Numbered from the stretch's first letter, positions 8,472 to 16,691 are shown. The stretch is DNA of 40,213 nt from Paracoccaceae bacterium (GCA_007126375.1 SLBI01000199.1:1-40213), one strand, 5' to 3'. Made by a program: numbers and translations. Notes: a model not told the origin generated them from the letters alone.

Positions 8472-9275
8472 TCACTCCGCCGCCCGTGGCGCCGCCGCCG
8501 TTGCCAGAACCGGCTCCCAATGGCGCGCACCGCCTTCGCCGACGCGGTTGAGCGTCATTTCCAGCCGGAACCGATCGGGCCGGTAGAGCGCTGTCAGATG
8601 CTCCAGCCCGTTGCCCTTGGCATCATGCACCACCCGGGTCAGCGCGATCAGCGCCGCCCCCACCGCCACCTCCAGCGCCTCGGCAACCTCGGGCGTGGCC
8701 AGCGTCGCGCTGACCGTCTGGGTGGCATGGTCGATCTCGACCCCGTTGCGTTCCAGCAGGCGGAACAGCGGCGTCGTGGCCAGATCGGATTCAGAATAGC
8801 CCTGCGCGATGCCCTCGGGCACATGCGTCGTCAGATGCGAGAACGGCGCCCCGGCAGCGAGGCGCACGCGCACCGCCCGCTGCACGCGTGCAAGTGGGGC
8901 CAGCCCCAGCGCCTCGGCCACCAGGGGCGGCGGCGCGGTATAGGAAAACGACAGCAGCCGCGCCGTCGTCTCCTGTCCCATGCGCACCAGTTGCGGCATC
9001 AGCGTCGCGAAATCTGCGGTGAAGGCCGCCGGTGCCCCGCTCGTGGCGCGCACGCGGGTGCCGCTGCCCGCCCGACGCTCGATCAGCCCGTCCGAGGCAA
9101 GGGCATCCAGCGCACGCCGCACCGTCACGCGCGAGACGCCGTGCAACTCGGCCAGCCGGAGTTCGCCCGGCAGCGCGCTGCCCGCGGGATGCAGGCCCGC
9201 CGCGATCTCGTCGCGCAGCAGCAGGTAGACCCGCCGCGCCTTGCTTCCGTCCGGTGCCTGCGTCGCCTCGTTCAC
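8472..9275 (-). CDS. GntR-family regulator with UTRA domain (HutC subfamily)
   Basis: This is a ligand-responsive transcription factor, usually a repressor released by a pathway metabolite. The 267-residue protein has a winged helix-turn-helix at about 13-78 (ARRVYLLLRDEIAAG, LRLAELHGVSRVTVRRALDAL, GLIERRAGSGTRV) and a UTRA ligand domain at about 95-240, ending with LTALYRPDRFRLEMTL. The GTG at 9275 with AGGG nine bases upstream is preferred; the frame back to 9404 would run through the operator region. It is first in the minus-strand arm with leuC-like and leuD-like and diverges from the six-gene hyuBA operon. It therefore probably controls both arms from the intergenic repeats. Confidence 0.9.
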   Translation of the reverse strand: MNEATQAPDGSKARRVYLLLRDEIAAGLHPAGSALPGELRLAELHGVSRVTVRRALDALASDGLIERRAGSGTRVRATSGAPAAFTADFATLMPQLVRMGQETTARLLSFSYTAPPPLVAEALGLAPLARVQRAVRVRLAAGAPFSHLTTHVPEGIAQGYSESDLATTPLFRLLERNGVEIDHATQTVSATLATPEVAEALEVAVGAALIALTRVVHDAKGNGLEHLTALYRPDRFRLEMTLNRVGEGGARHWEPVLATAAAPRAAE

Positions 9276-9342
9276 GCCGCCATCCCTGAAATCCCTGCAC
9301 TGCTGCGGAACTTTAACCGCGGAGCGCGGGAATGCAACGATC

Positions 9343-9408
9343 TTGTCTTGCAACGGCAGGCGAAAATGTATTGTCTTGCCGAAGCAAGCTGTATGATGAA
9401 CCATACAG
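9343..9408. promoter_or_regulatory. Divergent operator/promoter region of the hyuBA-leuCD island
   Basis: The 158-base spacer between gntR and the first plus-strand gene contains three structured elements. CTGTATG at 9389-9395 and CATACAG at 9402-9408 form a perfect inverted repeat around six bases. Abutting it, CTTGC-CGAA-GCAAG at 9375-9388 is a second perfect inverted repeat. TTGTCTTGC occurs directly repeated at 9343-9351 and 9371-9379. A TATGAT at 9392-9397 inside the first repeat could be a plus-strand -10. HutC-type GntR proteins usually bind GT-N-TA-N-AC palindromes, and the GTAT/ATAC half-sites resemble these. Binding by the adjacent regulator is inferred. Confidence 0.6.
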
Positions 9409-9433
9409 ACACCGACAGGCGGGGGAGGGAGGC

Positions 9434-9964
9434 ATGACGGCCATCACGGCGAGGCTCGACGCGGACCCGGGCCGGCCGCTGGATGCAGCGCTGCGCAAGC
9501 GGTTGCAGACGGCGCTGACCGAGGCGCTGTGCGAGTCGCTCGACACCCCGCCCCATACCGTGACGGTGGTCATCGCCGCAGGCGATCCCGATCCGGCGAT
9601 CCTCGTGCGCAGCTTTCTCGCCGCGATGGAGGCGCGCGACATCGACGGCGCGCAGGCGCTGCTGGCGCCGGGCTGCACCATGACCTTTCCGGGCGGTGTG
9701 ACGATGGACAGCCTCGCCGGCATCATCGCCTGGGCGCGCCCGCGATATCGCTTCGTGCGCAAGGATTTCGAGCGCGTCGATACCCTGCCGGGCGACCCGG
9801 CGGTGGTCTGGTGTTCGGGCACGCTTCATGGCGAATGGCCGGACGGCACGGCGTTTTCCGGCATCCGCTTCCTAGACCGGTTCGAGGTGTCGGCGGGCCG
9901 CATCACCCGGCAGGAAGTCTGGAACGACCTTGCCGAATTCATCGCGAAAGGGGGCGGGGAATGA
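9434..9964 (+). CDS. Tautomerase-like/SnoaL-like (NTF2 fold) fusion protein
   Basis: This 176-residue protein is the first gene of the plus-strand operon. Residues 1-50 (ending LRKRLQTALTEALCESLDTPPHTVTVVI) read like a 4-oxalocrotonate-tautomerase unit, but the catalytic Pro-1 is absent: after Met comes Thr-Ala-Ile. Residues 55-170 look like a SnoaL/NTF2 domain (ILVRSFLAAMEARDIDGAQALLAPGCTMTFPGG, then FLDRFEVSAGRITRQEVWNDL). Such domains act as small cyclases, isomerases or accessory proteins; the reaction here is unknown. The ATG at 9434 follows GGAGGGAGG, a strong ribosome site, and the stop overlaps hyuB as ATGA. A pathway isomerase is a possible role, but this is inference. Confidence 0.75.
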   Translation: MTAITARLDADPGRPLDAALRKRLQTALTEALCESLDTPPHTVTVVIAAGDPDPAILVRSFLAAMEARDIDGAQALLAPGCTMTFPGGVTMDSLAGIIAWARPRYRFVRKDFERVDTLPGDPAVVWCSGTLHGEWPDGTAFSGIRFLDRFEVSAGRITRQEVWNDLAEFIAKGGGE

Positions 9965-11664
9965 CCATCGACCCGGTCACGCTGGCCGTGCTCGCCGGCC
10001 GGATGGAGCAGATCGCCGACGAGATGGACGCGACGCTGTTCCGGCAGGCCTTCAACCCGATCATTGCCGAGGCGCATGACGCCTCGCACGGCATCTATCA
10101 CGCCACCACCGGCGAGACGCTGGTGCAGGGCAAGTCCGGCCTTCCGATCTTCGTGGGCGTCATGGCCTTCGCCGCGAAGGCGGTGATCGACAAGGCCGAG
10201 GCGGACGGCGATCTCGCCGACGGCGATGTCTATGTCTTCAACGACGCGCATATCGGCGGCACGCATCTGTCGGACATGCGCCTCGTGCGGCCCTATTTCC
10301 ACGACGGCAAGGTGTTCTGCCATCTCGGCTCGGTCGGGCACTGGCACGATGTCGGCGGCGCGGTGCCGGGCAATTACAACCCGCAGGCGACGGAGGTGTT
10401 CCAGGAAGCCTTCGTCCTGCCCCCGGTGAAGCTGATGCGCGGCGGCGCGCTGCAGCAGGACATCGTCGACATCCTGATGCGCAACACCCGCCTGCCGGCT
10501 TCGGCGCAGGGCGACCTGAACGGGCAGATGAACGCGCTGGAACTGGGCGCGCGGCGGCTGGATGCGCTGATCGCCGAATACGGCGCCGACACCGTGGCCG
10601 CCGCGCTGGAGGCATTGGGCGACCGGGCCGAGAAACTCGCCCGCGCCGAAATCACCGGCCTGCCGCAAGGTCGCTGGGAGGCCGGGGATTTCCTCGACAA
10701 CGACGGCATCGCCGACACGCCGCTGCCGATCCGCGTGGCGCTGGAGATCCGCGAGGATACGCTGCGGCTCGATTTCGCCGGCAGCGCGCCGGCGACGGCG
10801 GGGCCGGTGAACATCTCGCGCGGGACCGCCATCGCCTGCATCTATGTGGCGATCAAGCACATCTTCCCGATGCTGCCGGCCAACGCGGGCGTGATGCGGC
10901 CGATCGAGGTGGCGATCCCCGAGCATTCGCTTCTGGCCGCCGATTTCCCGGCGCCCACGGGCGGCTATACCGAAACCATCCTGCGCATGATCGACGTGAT
11001 CTTCGCCGCCTTCGCGCAGGCCGCGCCCGAGCGCGTGGTGGCCAACGCCTATGGCACGATCAATGCGCTCTCCATCGCCGGGCACCGCACCGGGGCGGAC
11101 GGGCGGAAGGGTGGGCGCTGGGTGATGTTCTCGTTCTACGGCGGCGGCCATGGCGGCACGCCCGAGGGCGACGGGCTCAACCACGGCAATGCGCCGATCT
11201 CCACCGCCACCATCCCGCCGGTCGAGATCCTCGAGGCCGCCTATCCGGTGATCTTCACCCAATGGGCGCTGCGCCCCGACAGTGCAGGTGCCGGGCGCCA
11301 CCGCGGGGGGCTCGGTGCGATCTACGAGATCGAACTGCTGGAGGAGAGCGCCGAGGCCTTCCTCTTCGGCGAGCGCGGCCGGTTCGCGCCGAAGGGTGTC
11401 GCCGGCGGCGGCGAGGGCGCGCTCAACCGCTTCGGCTGGCAGCAGGGCGATGGCTGGGCGCATCCGCCGATGGTCTCGAAGATGGTCGGCATCAGCCTGG
11501 CCCGCGGCCAGCGGGTGCGGCTGGAAACTCCCGGGGGCGGCGGCTATGGGCCAGCCGACCGGCGCCCGGCCGAACGCATCGCCCGCGACGTGCGGCTCGG
11601 CTATCTCGGCGCCGAGGCTGCGGATGCCGCCTATGGTGCGGCCTGGCGCGAGGTGCAGGCATGA
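9961..11664 (+). CDS. hyuB: Hydantoinase B / oxoprolinase beta-type subunit (copy 1)
   Basis: HyuB-family subunits combine with HyuA to open cyclic amides or imides with ATP (N-methylhydantoin amidohydrolase, 5-oxoprolinase), or serve in the related carboxylases. The 567-residue protein shows the family start MTIDPVTLAVLAGRMEQIADEM, the motif NDAHIGGTHLSDM, the His-rich GSVGHWHDVGG, the closing AGRHRGGLGAIYEIELL and the C-terminal ETPGGGGYGP. The ATG at 9961 overlaps the preceding stop, and the next gene starts in or just after its end. Neighbours (isochorismatase-like hydrolase, lyase, LeuCD-like hydratase) suggest a cyclic imide or lactam substrate. The exact substrate cannot be read from sequence. 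Confidence 0.9.
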   Translation: MTIDPVTLAVLAGRMEQIADEMDATLFRQAFNPIIAEAHDASHGIYHATTGETLVQGKSGLPIFVGVMAFAAKAVIDKAEADGDLADGDVYVFNDAHIGGTHLSDMRLVRPYFHDGKVFCHLGSVGHWHDVGGAVPGNYNPQATEVFQEAFVLPPVKLMRGGALQQDIVDILMRNTRLPASAQGDLNGQMNALELGARRLDALIAEYGADTVAAALEALGDRAEKLARAEITGLPQGRWEAGDFLDNDGIADTPLPIRVALEIREDTLRLDFAGSAPATAGPVNISRGTAIACIYVAIKHIFPMLPANAGVMRPIEVAIPEHSLLAADFPAPTGGYTETILRMIDVIFAAFAQAAPERVVANAYGTINALSIAGHRTGADGRKGGRWVMFSFYGGGHGGTPEGDGLNHGNAPISTATIPPVEILEAAYPVIFTQWALRPDSAGAGRHRGGLGAIYEIELLEESAEAFLFGERGRFAPKGVAGGGEGALNRFGWQQGDGWAHPPMVSKMVGISLARGQRVRLETPGGGGYGPADRRPAERIARDVRLGYLGAEAADAAYGAAWREVQA

Positions 11665-11723
11665 ACGATGCGGCGGATTTTCCGGCGCCACGTGAACTTG
11701 ACGGGGCAGGGCAGGGGGACGGC

Positions 11724-13799
11724 ATGACGCGGCGCAGCCTGATGATCGGGGTCGATGTCGGTGGCACCTTCACCGATGTCTTCATCCTCGACGAGGCGAC
11801 CGGCAAGGCCGAGGTCGCCAAGGTGCCGACCACCCGGCCCGACCAGTCGGGCGGGTTCCTCGACGGCATCCGCGCCCGCGTCGCCGGCATGGAGGGGATC
11901 GCCACGGTGGTTCACGGCACCACCGCCGGCACCAACGCGCTGCTGGAACGCAAGGGCGCGCGCGTCGGCGTGATCACCACGGAGGGCTTCCGCGACGTGC
12001 TGGAGATGCGCCGCCGCGACCGCCCCCGCACCTGGGGGCTGCGCGGCGACTTCATCCCCGTCGTGCCCCGCGACCTGCGGCTGGAGGTGCCCGAGCGGAC
12101 GCTGGCCGACGGCACGATCCGCACGCAAGTGGATCTCGATGCGGTGCAGGCCGCCGGCCGGCAGTTGATCGCGGCGGGCTGCGACGCGGTCGCCGTGCTC
12201 TTCGTCAATGCCTATGCCAACCCGGAAAACGAGCGCCGCGCCGCCGAGGCGCTGCGCGCGCTCTGGCCCAACGACCATGTCTCGGCCTCGTCCGAGATCC
12301 TGCCCGAAATCCGCGAGTTCGAGCGCTTCTCCACCGCCGCGATCAACGCCTATCTGCAACCCGAGGTCTCGGGCTATCTCGCCCGGCTCGAATCGGCACT
12401 GGCGGCGGGCGGCTTCGGCGGCGAGTTCCTGATCGTGCAGTCGAACGGGGGCGTGATGGATGTCGCCACAGCCTGCGCCCGCCCGGTCCGCACCGCACTT
12501 TCCGGCCCGGCCGCCGGCGTGATCGCGGCCGCCCACATCGCCCAGAGCGCCGGCTTTCCGAATGTCATCACCGGCGATGTCGGGGGCACCTCCTTCGACG
12601 TGTCGCTGATCGAGGGGGGCACGGCAGCGCTCGCCGCCCAGACCAGCGTCGATTTCGGCATGGTCATCCGCACCCCGATGATCGAGATCGCCACCATCGG
12701 CGCCGGCGGTGGCTCCATCGCCTGGGTCGATGCCGGGGGGCTTCTGAACATCGGCCCCGAGAGCGCGGGCTCGAACCCCGGCCCGGTCGCCTACGGCCGC
12801 GGCAACGACCGGCCCACGGTGACGGACGCCAACATCGTGCTGGGCCGGATCGACGCCTCCCGGCCGATCGGCGGCACCGGCCAGGCGCTGGATGTCGAGG
12901 CCGCCCGCGCCGCCATAGCCCGACATGTCGGCGAACCGCTCGGGCTGGAAACGGATGCCGCGGCCGAGGCGATCCTCCGGGTGGTGAACTCGAAGATGGC
13001 AGGCGCGCTGCGGCTGGTGTCGATCGAGCGCGGCCATGATCCGAAGAACTTTGCCTACATGCCCTTCGGCGGCGGCGGCGCGCTGCACGCCGGCGCGGTG
13101 ATCGCCGAGGTCGGCCTCGCCCGTGCCATCGTGCCGCGATATCCGGGCGTGACCTCGGCGCTGGGCTGCGTCATCGCCGACATGCGGCAGGACTTCGTGC
13201 AGACCGTGAACGCCCTCACCCAAGACATTGACGAGGCAGCGCTCGGCGCGCTGATCCAGGCCCATCTCGACGCCGGTACCCGCGCGCTCGACGCCGCCGG
13301 CGTGACCTTCGCCGGGCGCGACACGGTGGTCGAACTCGACATGGCCTATGTCGGCCAGACCCACACCGTCGCCGTGCCGCTGCCCGTGACCATCGAAGGC
13401 GGGCGCGTCACGCCGCCGACCCGCGCGGCCATCGCCGAAGCCTTCGACTCGGCCTATCTGCGTGTCTACGGCCGGCTGCTGCGCGGCGGCGTCAACCGGG
13501 TTCTGAACCTGCGCACCGCGGTGATCGGCCGGCGGCCCAGTTTCGACCTCGCCTCGCTCGCCCCCGATGCCGGGGCGCGGCTGGAAGACGCCCGCCTCGG
13601 CAGCCGCCGCGTGCATATCGGCGGCGCCTGGTGCGAGGCCGCGGTCTGGGACCGGCTGTCGCTGCCGGTGGGTGCGGTGATCGCCGGCCCCGCGGTGCTG
13701 GAACAGCCCGACACCACCATCCTGATCGAACCTGGGCAGGCCGGCACCGTGGACCGGTTCGGCAATCTCATCCTTGCCCCGGCAGAGGAGCGCGGTTGA
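11724..13799 (+). CDS. hyuA: Hydantoinase A / oxoprolinase alpha-type subunit (copy 1)
   Basis: HyuA subunits carry the actin/ASKHA-fold ATPase that phosphorylates the cyclic amide carbonyl during ring opening. The 691-residue protein has the phosphate-1 loop MIGVDVGGTFTDVF, VVHGTTAGTNALLERKG, the second nucleotide motif GDVGGTSFDVSLIEGG, GAGGGSIAW and FGGGGALHAGAV. The start is uncertain. The ATG at 11724 follows a GGGGGA and gives the usual N-terminus; an ATG at 11661 overlaps the hyuB stop as ATGA and would add 21 non-conserved residues. The stop overlaps the next gene by one base (TGATG). Copy 2 of this pair lies at 35162-38910 in an unrelated operon. Confidence 0.9.
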   Translation: MTRRSLMIGVDVGGTFTDVFILDEATGKAEVAKVPTTRPDQSGGFLDGIRARVAGMEGIATVVHGTTAGTNALLERKGARVGVITTEGFRDVLEMRRRDRPRTWGLRGDFIPVVPRDLRLEVPERTLADGTIRTQVDLDAVQAAGRQLIAAGCDAVAVLFVNAYANPENERRAAEALRALWPNDHVSASSEILPEIREFERFSTAAINAYLQPEVSGYLARLESALAAGGFGGEFLIVQSNGGVMDVATACARPVRTALSGPAAGVIAAAHIAQSAGFPNVITGDVGGTSFDVSLIEGGTAALAAQTSVDFGMVIRTPMIEIATIGAGGGSIAWVDAGGLLNIGPESAGSNPGPVAYGRGNDRPTVTDANIVLGRIDASRPIGGTGQALDVEAARAAIARHVGEPLGLETDAAAEAILRVVNSKMAGALRLVSIERGHDPKNFAYMPFGGGGALHAGAVIAEVGLARAIVPRYPGVTSALGCVIADMRQDFVQTVNALTQDIDEAALGALIQAHLDAGTRALDAAGVTFAGRDTVVELDMAYVGQTHTVAVPLPVTIEGGRVTPPTRAAIAEAFDSAYLRVYGRLLRGGVNRVLNLRTAVIGRRPSFDLASLAPDAGARLEDARLGSRRVHIGGAWCEAAVWDRLSLPVGAVIAGPAVLEQPDTTILIEPGQAGTVDRFGNLILAPAEERG

Positions 13800-14413
13800 T
13801 GGAGACCCGATTCGATGCGGCGCGCACCGCGCTCCTGACCATCGATCTGCAGAACGATTTCCTGCACCCCGAGGGCGCCTATGGCCGTGCCGGGGCCACC
13901 GCGGCCGAAATCGCCGCGCTGCCGGCCCGCATCCGGCCGCTGCGCGATGCGCTGCGGGCGGCCGGCGGGGTGCATATCTCGGCCCAGTTCACGCTGATAC
14001 CGCGCCCCGACGGTGCGCCGCTGATCTCGGCCCATCTGCGCCAGTTGCGCCCCTTCCTGACCGACGGTGATTTCGCCCCGGGCAGCTGGGGCCACACATT
14101 GGTCGACGATCTCGCCCCGGCCGATTATGTTGTGGAAAAGGTCGCCTATTCCTGCTTCTACCAGTCGCGCATGGAATATCTTCTCAAGGCGACCGGCATC
14201 GACCGGCTGATCATCGGTGGCATCGTCACCAACGGCGGCGTCGCCTCCAGCCTGCGCGACGCGCATCTGCGCGATATCTCCACCGTTCTGCTCTCGGACG
14301 GCTCCGCCGCCTTCGATGCGCGGGTGCACGAGGCCTGCCTCGTCTCGCTGGGCACCGTCGCCCGTGTCATGAGCTGCGCGGATGCGCAGGCGATGGTGGA
14401 GGGCCGGGCATGA
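13799..14413 (+). CDS. Isochorismatase-fold hydrolase lacking the catalytic cysteine
   Basis: This 204-residue protein belongs to the isochorismatase/cysteine-hydrolase superfamily, which includes N-carbamoylsarcosine amidase, nicotinamidase, maleamate amidohydrolase and isochorismatase. The catalytic Asp16 (LLTIDLQNDF) and Lys114 (VVEKVAYSCFYQS) are present. In amidases the third residue is Cys in TNVCVES; here the stretch is VTNGGVASSLRDA, with Gly147 (codon GGC at 14237-14239) in the Cys place. EntB and PhzD also lack this Cys and hydrolyse a vinyl ether without a covalent intermediate. Cys119, just after the Lys, is a possible but unproven substitute. Both ends overlap neighbours (TGATG and ATGA). 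An amidase role after HyuAB would fit the context, but the residue change argues for caution. Confidence 0.8.
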   Translation: METRFDAARTALLTIDLQNDFLHPEGAYGRAGATAAEIAALPARIRPLRDALRAAGGVHISAQFTLIPRPDGAPLISAHLRQLRPFLTDGDFAPGSWGHTLVDDLAPADYVVEKVAYSCFYQSRMEYLLKATGIDRLIIGGIVTNGGVASSLRDAHLRDISTVLLSDGSAAFDARVHEACLVSLGTVARVMSCADAQAMVEGRA

Positions 14414-15297
14414 GCGGCTTGCGCGAACGGCTCTCCCGCACGCCGATCCTGGTGGCGCCGGGTGTCTATGACGGGCTCACCGCCGCGCTGGCCGAGGCCG
14501 CGGGCTTCGAGGCGCTCTACCTCTCGGGCGCCGCGGTGGCCTATACCCGGCTGGGGCGCCCCGACATCGGCCTCACCTCTCTGACCGAGATGGCCGACAC
14601 GCTGGCGCTGATCCGCGACCGGGTGGCGCTGCCCATCGTCATCGACGCCGACACCGGTTTCGGCAATGCGCTGAACGCGCAGCGGACCATGCGGATCTAC
14701 GAACGTTCCGGCGCCTCGGCGTTGCAGATCGAGGATCAGACCTATCCGAAACGCTGCGGCCATCTCAGCGACAAGTCGCTGATCCCGGCCGCCGAGATGG
14801 CCGGCAAGATCGCCGCGATGGCCGATGCACGGGCCAGTTCCGAAACGCTGATCATCGCCCGCACCGACGCCATCGCGGTCGAGGGGTTCGACGCCGCCGT
14901 GAACCGCGCCGGGCTCTACCTCGAGGCCGGTGCGGATGCGCTCTTCATCGAGGCGCCGCGGTCGGGCGAAGAGCTGACCCGCGTGGCCGAAACCTTCCGC
15001 GGCCGGGCGCCGCTGATGGCCAACATGGTCGAGGGCGGCGCCACCCCGATCACCGCTGCCGCCGATCTCGAGGCGATCGGCTTTGCGCTGGTGATCTTTC
15101 CCGGCGGCATCGTGCGGGCGCTCGCGCATGCCGCCGAGGGCTATTACGAAAGCCTGCGCGCGCATGGCTCCAACACGCCCTTCGCCAACCGGATGTTCGA
15201 CTTCAACGGTCTGAACCAGCGCATCGGCACCGCCGAGATGCTCGCCGCCGGCACCCGTTACGACAGCCTGCACGGCGGCGGCAAGGACAAGGGATGA
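14410..15297 (+). CDS. Isocitrate lyase/PEP mutase family C-C lyase
   Basis: This 295-residue TIM-barrel enzyme belongs to the family of 2-methylisocitrate lyase, 2,3-dimethylmalate lyase, oxaloacetase and PEP mutase. Visible motifs are YLSGAAVAYTRLGRPDIG (37-54), the Mg-binding VIDADTGFGN (Asp79, Asp81), QIEDQ (Glu108) and KRCGH (114-118) with Cys116. The intact KRCGH loop marks a carbon-carbon lyase rather than a phosphonate mutase. The expected reaction is retro-Claisen cleavage of a substituted malate or isocitrate to pyruvate or glyoxylate plus a carboxylate. It overlaps both neighbours by four bases. A LeuCD-like hydratase in the divergent arm would supply such a hydroxy-diacid, as in the dimethylmaleate pathway; the true substrate is unknown. 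Confidence 0.85.
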   Translation: MSGLRERLSRTPILVAPGVYDGLTAALAEAAGFEALYLSGAAVAYTRLGRPDIGLTSLTEMADTLALIRDRVALPIVIDADTGFGNALNAQRTMRIYERSGASALQIEDQTYPKRCGHLSDKSLIPAAEMAGKIAAMADARASSETLIIARTDAIAVEGFDAAVNRAGLYLEAGADALFIEAPRSGEELTRVAETFRGRAPLMANMVEGGATPITAAADLEAIGFALVIFPGGIVRALAHAAEGYYESLRAHGSNTPFANRMFDFNGLNQRIGTAEMLAAGTRYDSLHGGGKDKG

Positions 15298-16685
15298 GCG
15301 TCGCGCCGCCGCCGCCCGGGGGCTTCGAGGTCGCGGTCGAGACGCTGATCGTCGGTGCCGGCGCCTGCGGACTCACCGCCGCGCTGGCCGCGGCCGAGGC
15401 CGGGCAGGAGGTGCTGGTGATCGAGCGCGACCCGGTGCCCTCGGGCTCCACCGCGCTCTCGGCCGGGTTGATCCCGGCCGCCGGCACCCGGTTTCAGCGC
15501 GACCGCGGCATCGACGATGACGATGCGGCCCTCTTCGCCGCGGACCTTCAGGCCAAGGCCAAGGGGCAGAACCCGCCCGAACTCGTCGCGGCGCTGGCGC
15601 GCGGCGCCGGCCCCGCAGTGGAATGGCTGGCCGAGCGGCACGGGCTGAACTTCACCGTGGTCCATGATTTCGACTATCCCGGCCACAGCCGCCGGCGCAT
15701 GCATGGGCTGCCCAGCCGCGCCGGTGCCGACCTCGTGGATGCGCTGCGCGCCGCCTGCGAGCGCGCCGGCATCCCGATCGTCTGCGGCGCCGCCGTCGAG
15801 ACCCTGTTCGCCACGCCCGAGGGCCGCATCGTCGGCGTCGAGCGCGGCGATGCCGAAAACAGCCGCGACCGTATCGGCTGCGCCCGGCTTATCCTGGCCT
15901 GCAACGGCTTCGGCGGCAATCCCGAGATGCTGGCGCGGCTGATCCCCGAGATCGCCGGGGGCATCTATTTCGGCCACACCGGCAACCGCGGCGACGCGCT
16001 GGACTGGGGCGCCGCGCTGGGGGCCGCCACGCGCCATCTCGGCGCCTATCAGGGCCATGGCAATGTCGCTCATCCGCACGGCATCCTGATCTCCTGGGCG
16101 GTGATCACCGAGGGCGGCTATCAGGTGAACACCGCCGGCGACCGGTTCTGGAACGAGGCGCAGGGCTATTCCGAATCCGCCCGTGCGGTGCTGGCGCAGC
16201 CCGAAGGAATCGCCGTCACCGTCTTCGACGCCCGCATCGCCGCCGTCGCCCGCCAGTTCGCCGATTTCGTGCTGGCCGAGGAGCGCGGCGCGATCCGCAC
16301 GGCCGACAGCATCGCCGCGCTTGCGGCGCAGTTCGGCCTGCCCGAGGCGGCGCTGACCGCCACCCATGCCGAGATCGGCGGCCTGCACGGCCCGGACCGT
16401 TTCGGCCGCGACTGGGCCGGCGTGCCGCGGCTGCAGCCGCCCTTCTGCGGGGTGCGGGTGACCGGGACGCTGTTTCACACCCAGGGCGGGCTCGACATCA
16501 CGCCCGAGGGGCGGGTGAAGCGCGCAGACGGCGGGGTCTTTCCCAATCTCTTCGCCGCCGGCGGCGCCGCTGTCGGGGTCTCGGGCGCGGGCGATGCCGG
16601 GTACCTGTCCGGCAACGGCCTTCTGGCGGCGGTCACCATGGGGCGCATCGCCGGCATGCAGCCGGTCCCCGCAGCCGACGCCTGA
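15294..16685 (+). CDS. FAD-dependent oxidoreductase, fumarate reductase/succinate dehydrogenase flavoprotein family
   Basis: This 463-residue soluble flavoprotein has an N-terminal dinucleotide fold (TLIVGAGACGLTAALAAAEAG, residues 18-37, then VLVIERD). Later segments typical of the fumarate reductase/KstD/TcuA group follow: LACNGFGGN, TGTLFHTQGGLDI and SGAGDAGYLSGNGLLAAVTMGRIAG at the C-terminus. Members desaturate or reduce a C-C bond next to a carbonyl or carboxylate (fumarate reductase, tricarballylate dehydrogenase, ketosteroid dehydrogenase). As the last gene of the operon, overlapping the lyase gene by ATGA, it may oxidise a substituted succinate or succinimide to the unsaturated form used by the LeuCD-like hydratase. 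No heme-binding domain is seen. The redox partner is unknown. Confidence 0.85.
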   Translation: MSVAPPPPGGFEVAVETLIVGAGACGLTAALAAAEAGQEVLVIERDPVPSGSTALSAGLIPAAGTRFQRDRGIDDDDAALFAADLQAKAKGQNPPELVAALARGAGPAVEWLAERHGLNFTVVHDFDYPGHSRRRMHGLPSRAGADLVDALRAACERAGIPIVCGAAVETLFATPEGRIVGVERGDAENSRDRIGCARLILACNGFGGNPEMLARLIPEIAGGIYFGHTGNRGDALDWGAALGAATRHLGAYQGHGNVAHPHGILISWAVITEGGYQVNTAGDRFWNEAQGYSESARAVLAQPEGIAVTVFDARIAAVARQFADFVLAEERGAIRTADSIAALAAQFGLPEAALTATHAEIGGLHGPDRFGRDWAGVPRLQPPFCGVRVTGTLFHTQGGLDITPEGRVKRADGGVFPNLFAAGGAAVGVSGAGDAGYLSGNGLLAAVTMGRIAGMQPVPAADA

Positions 16686-16691
16686 CCGCAC

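Noticed and set aside
8464-8530. Longer N-terminus for the leuC-like gene
   Set aside because: The added residues are Arg-rich, non-conserved and run into gntR; the GTG at 8464 has a ribosome site and the family-typical start.
9373-9384. 12-mer GTCTTGCCGAAG shared with the spacer near 38995
   Set aside because: Many 12-base matches are expected by chance in 40 kb of biased sequence, and the surroundings are not alike.
13799-14413. Treating the isochorismatase-like gene as a pseudogene because the Cys is missing
   Set aside because: The frame, length, Asp, Lys and operon coupling are intact, and active relatives without the Cys are known.
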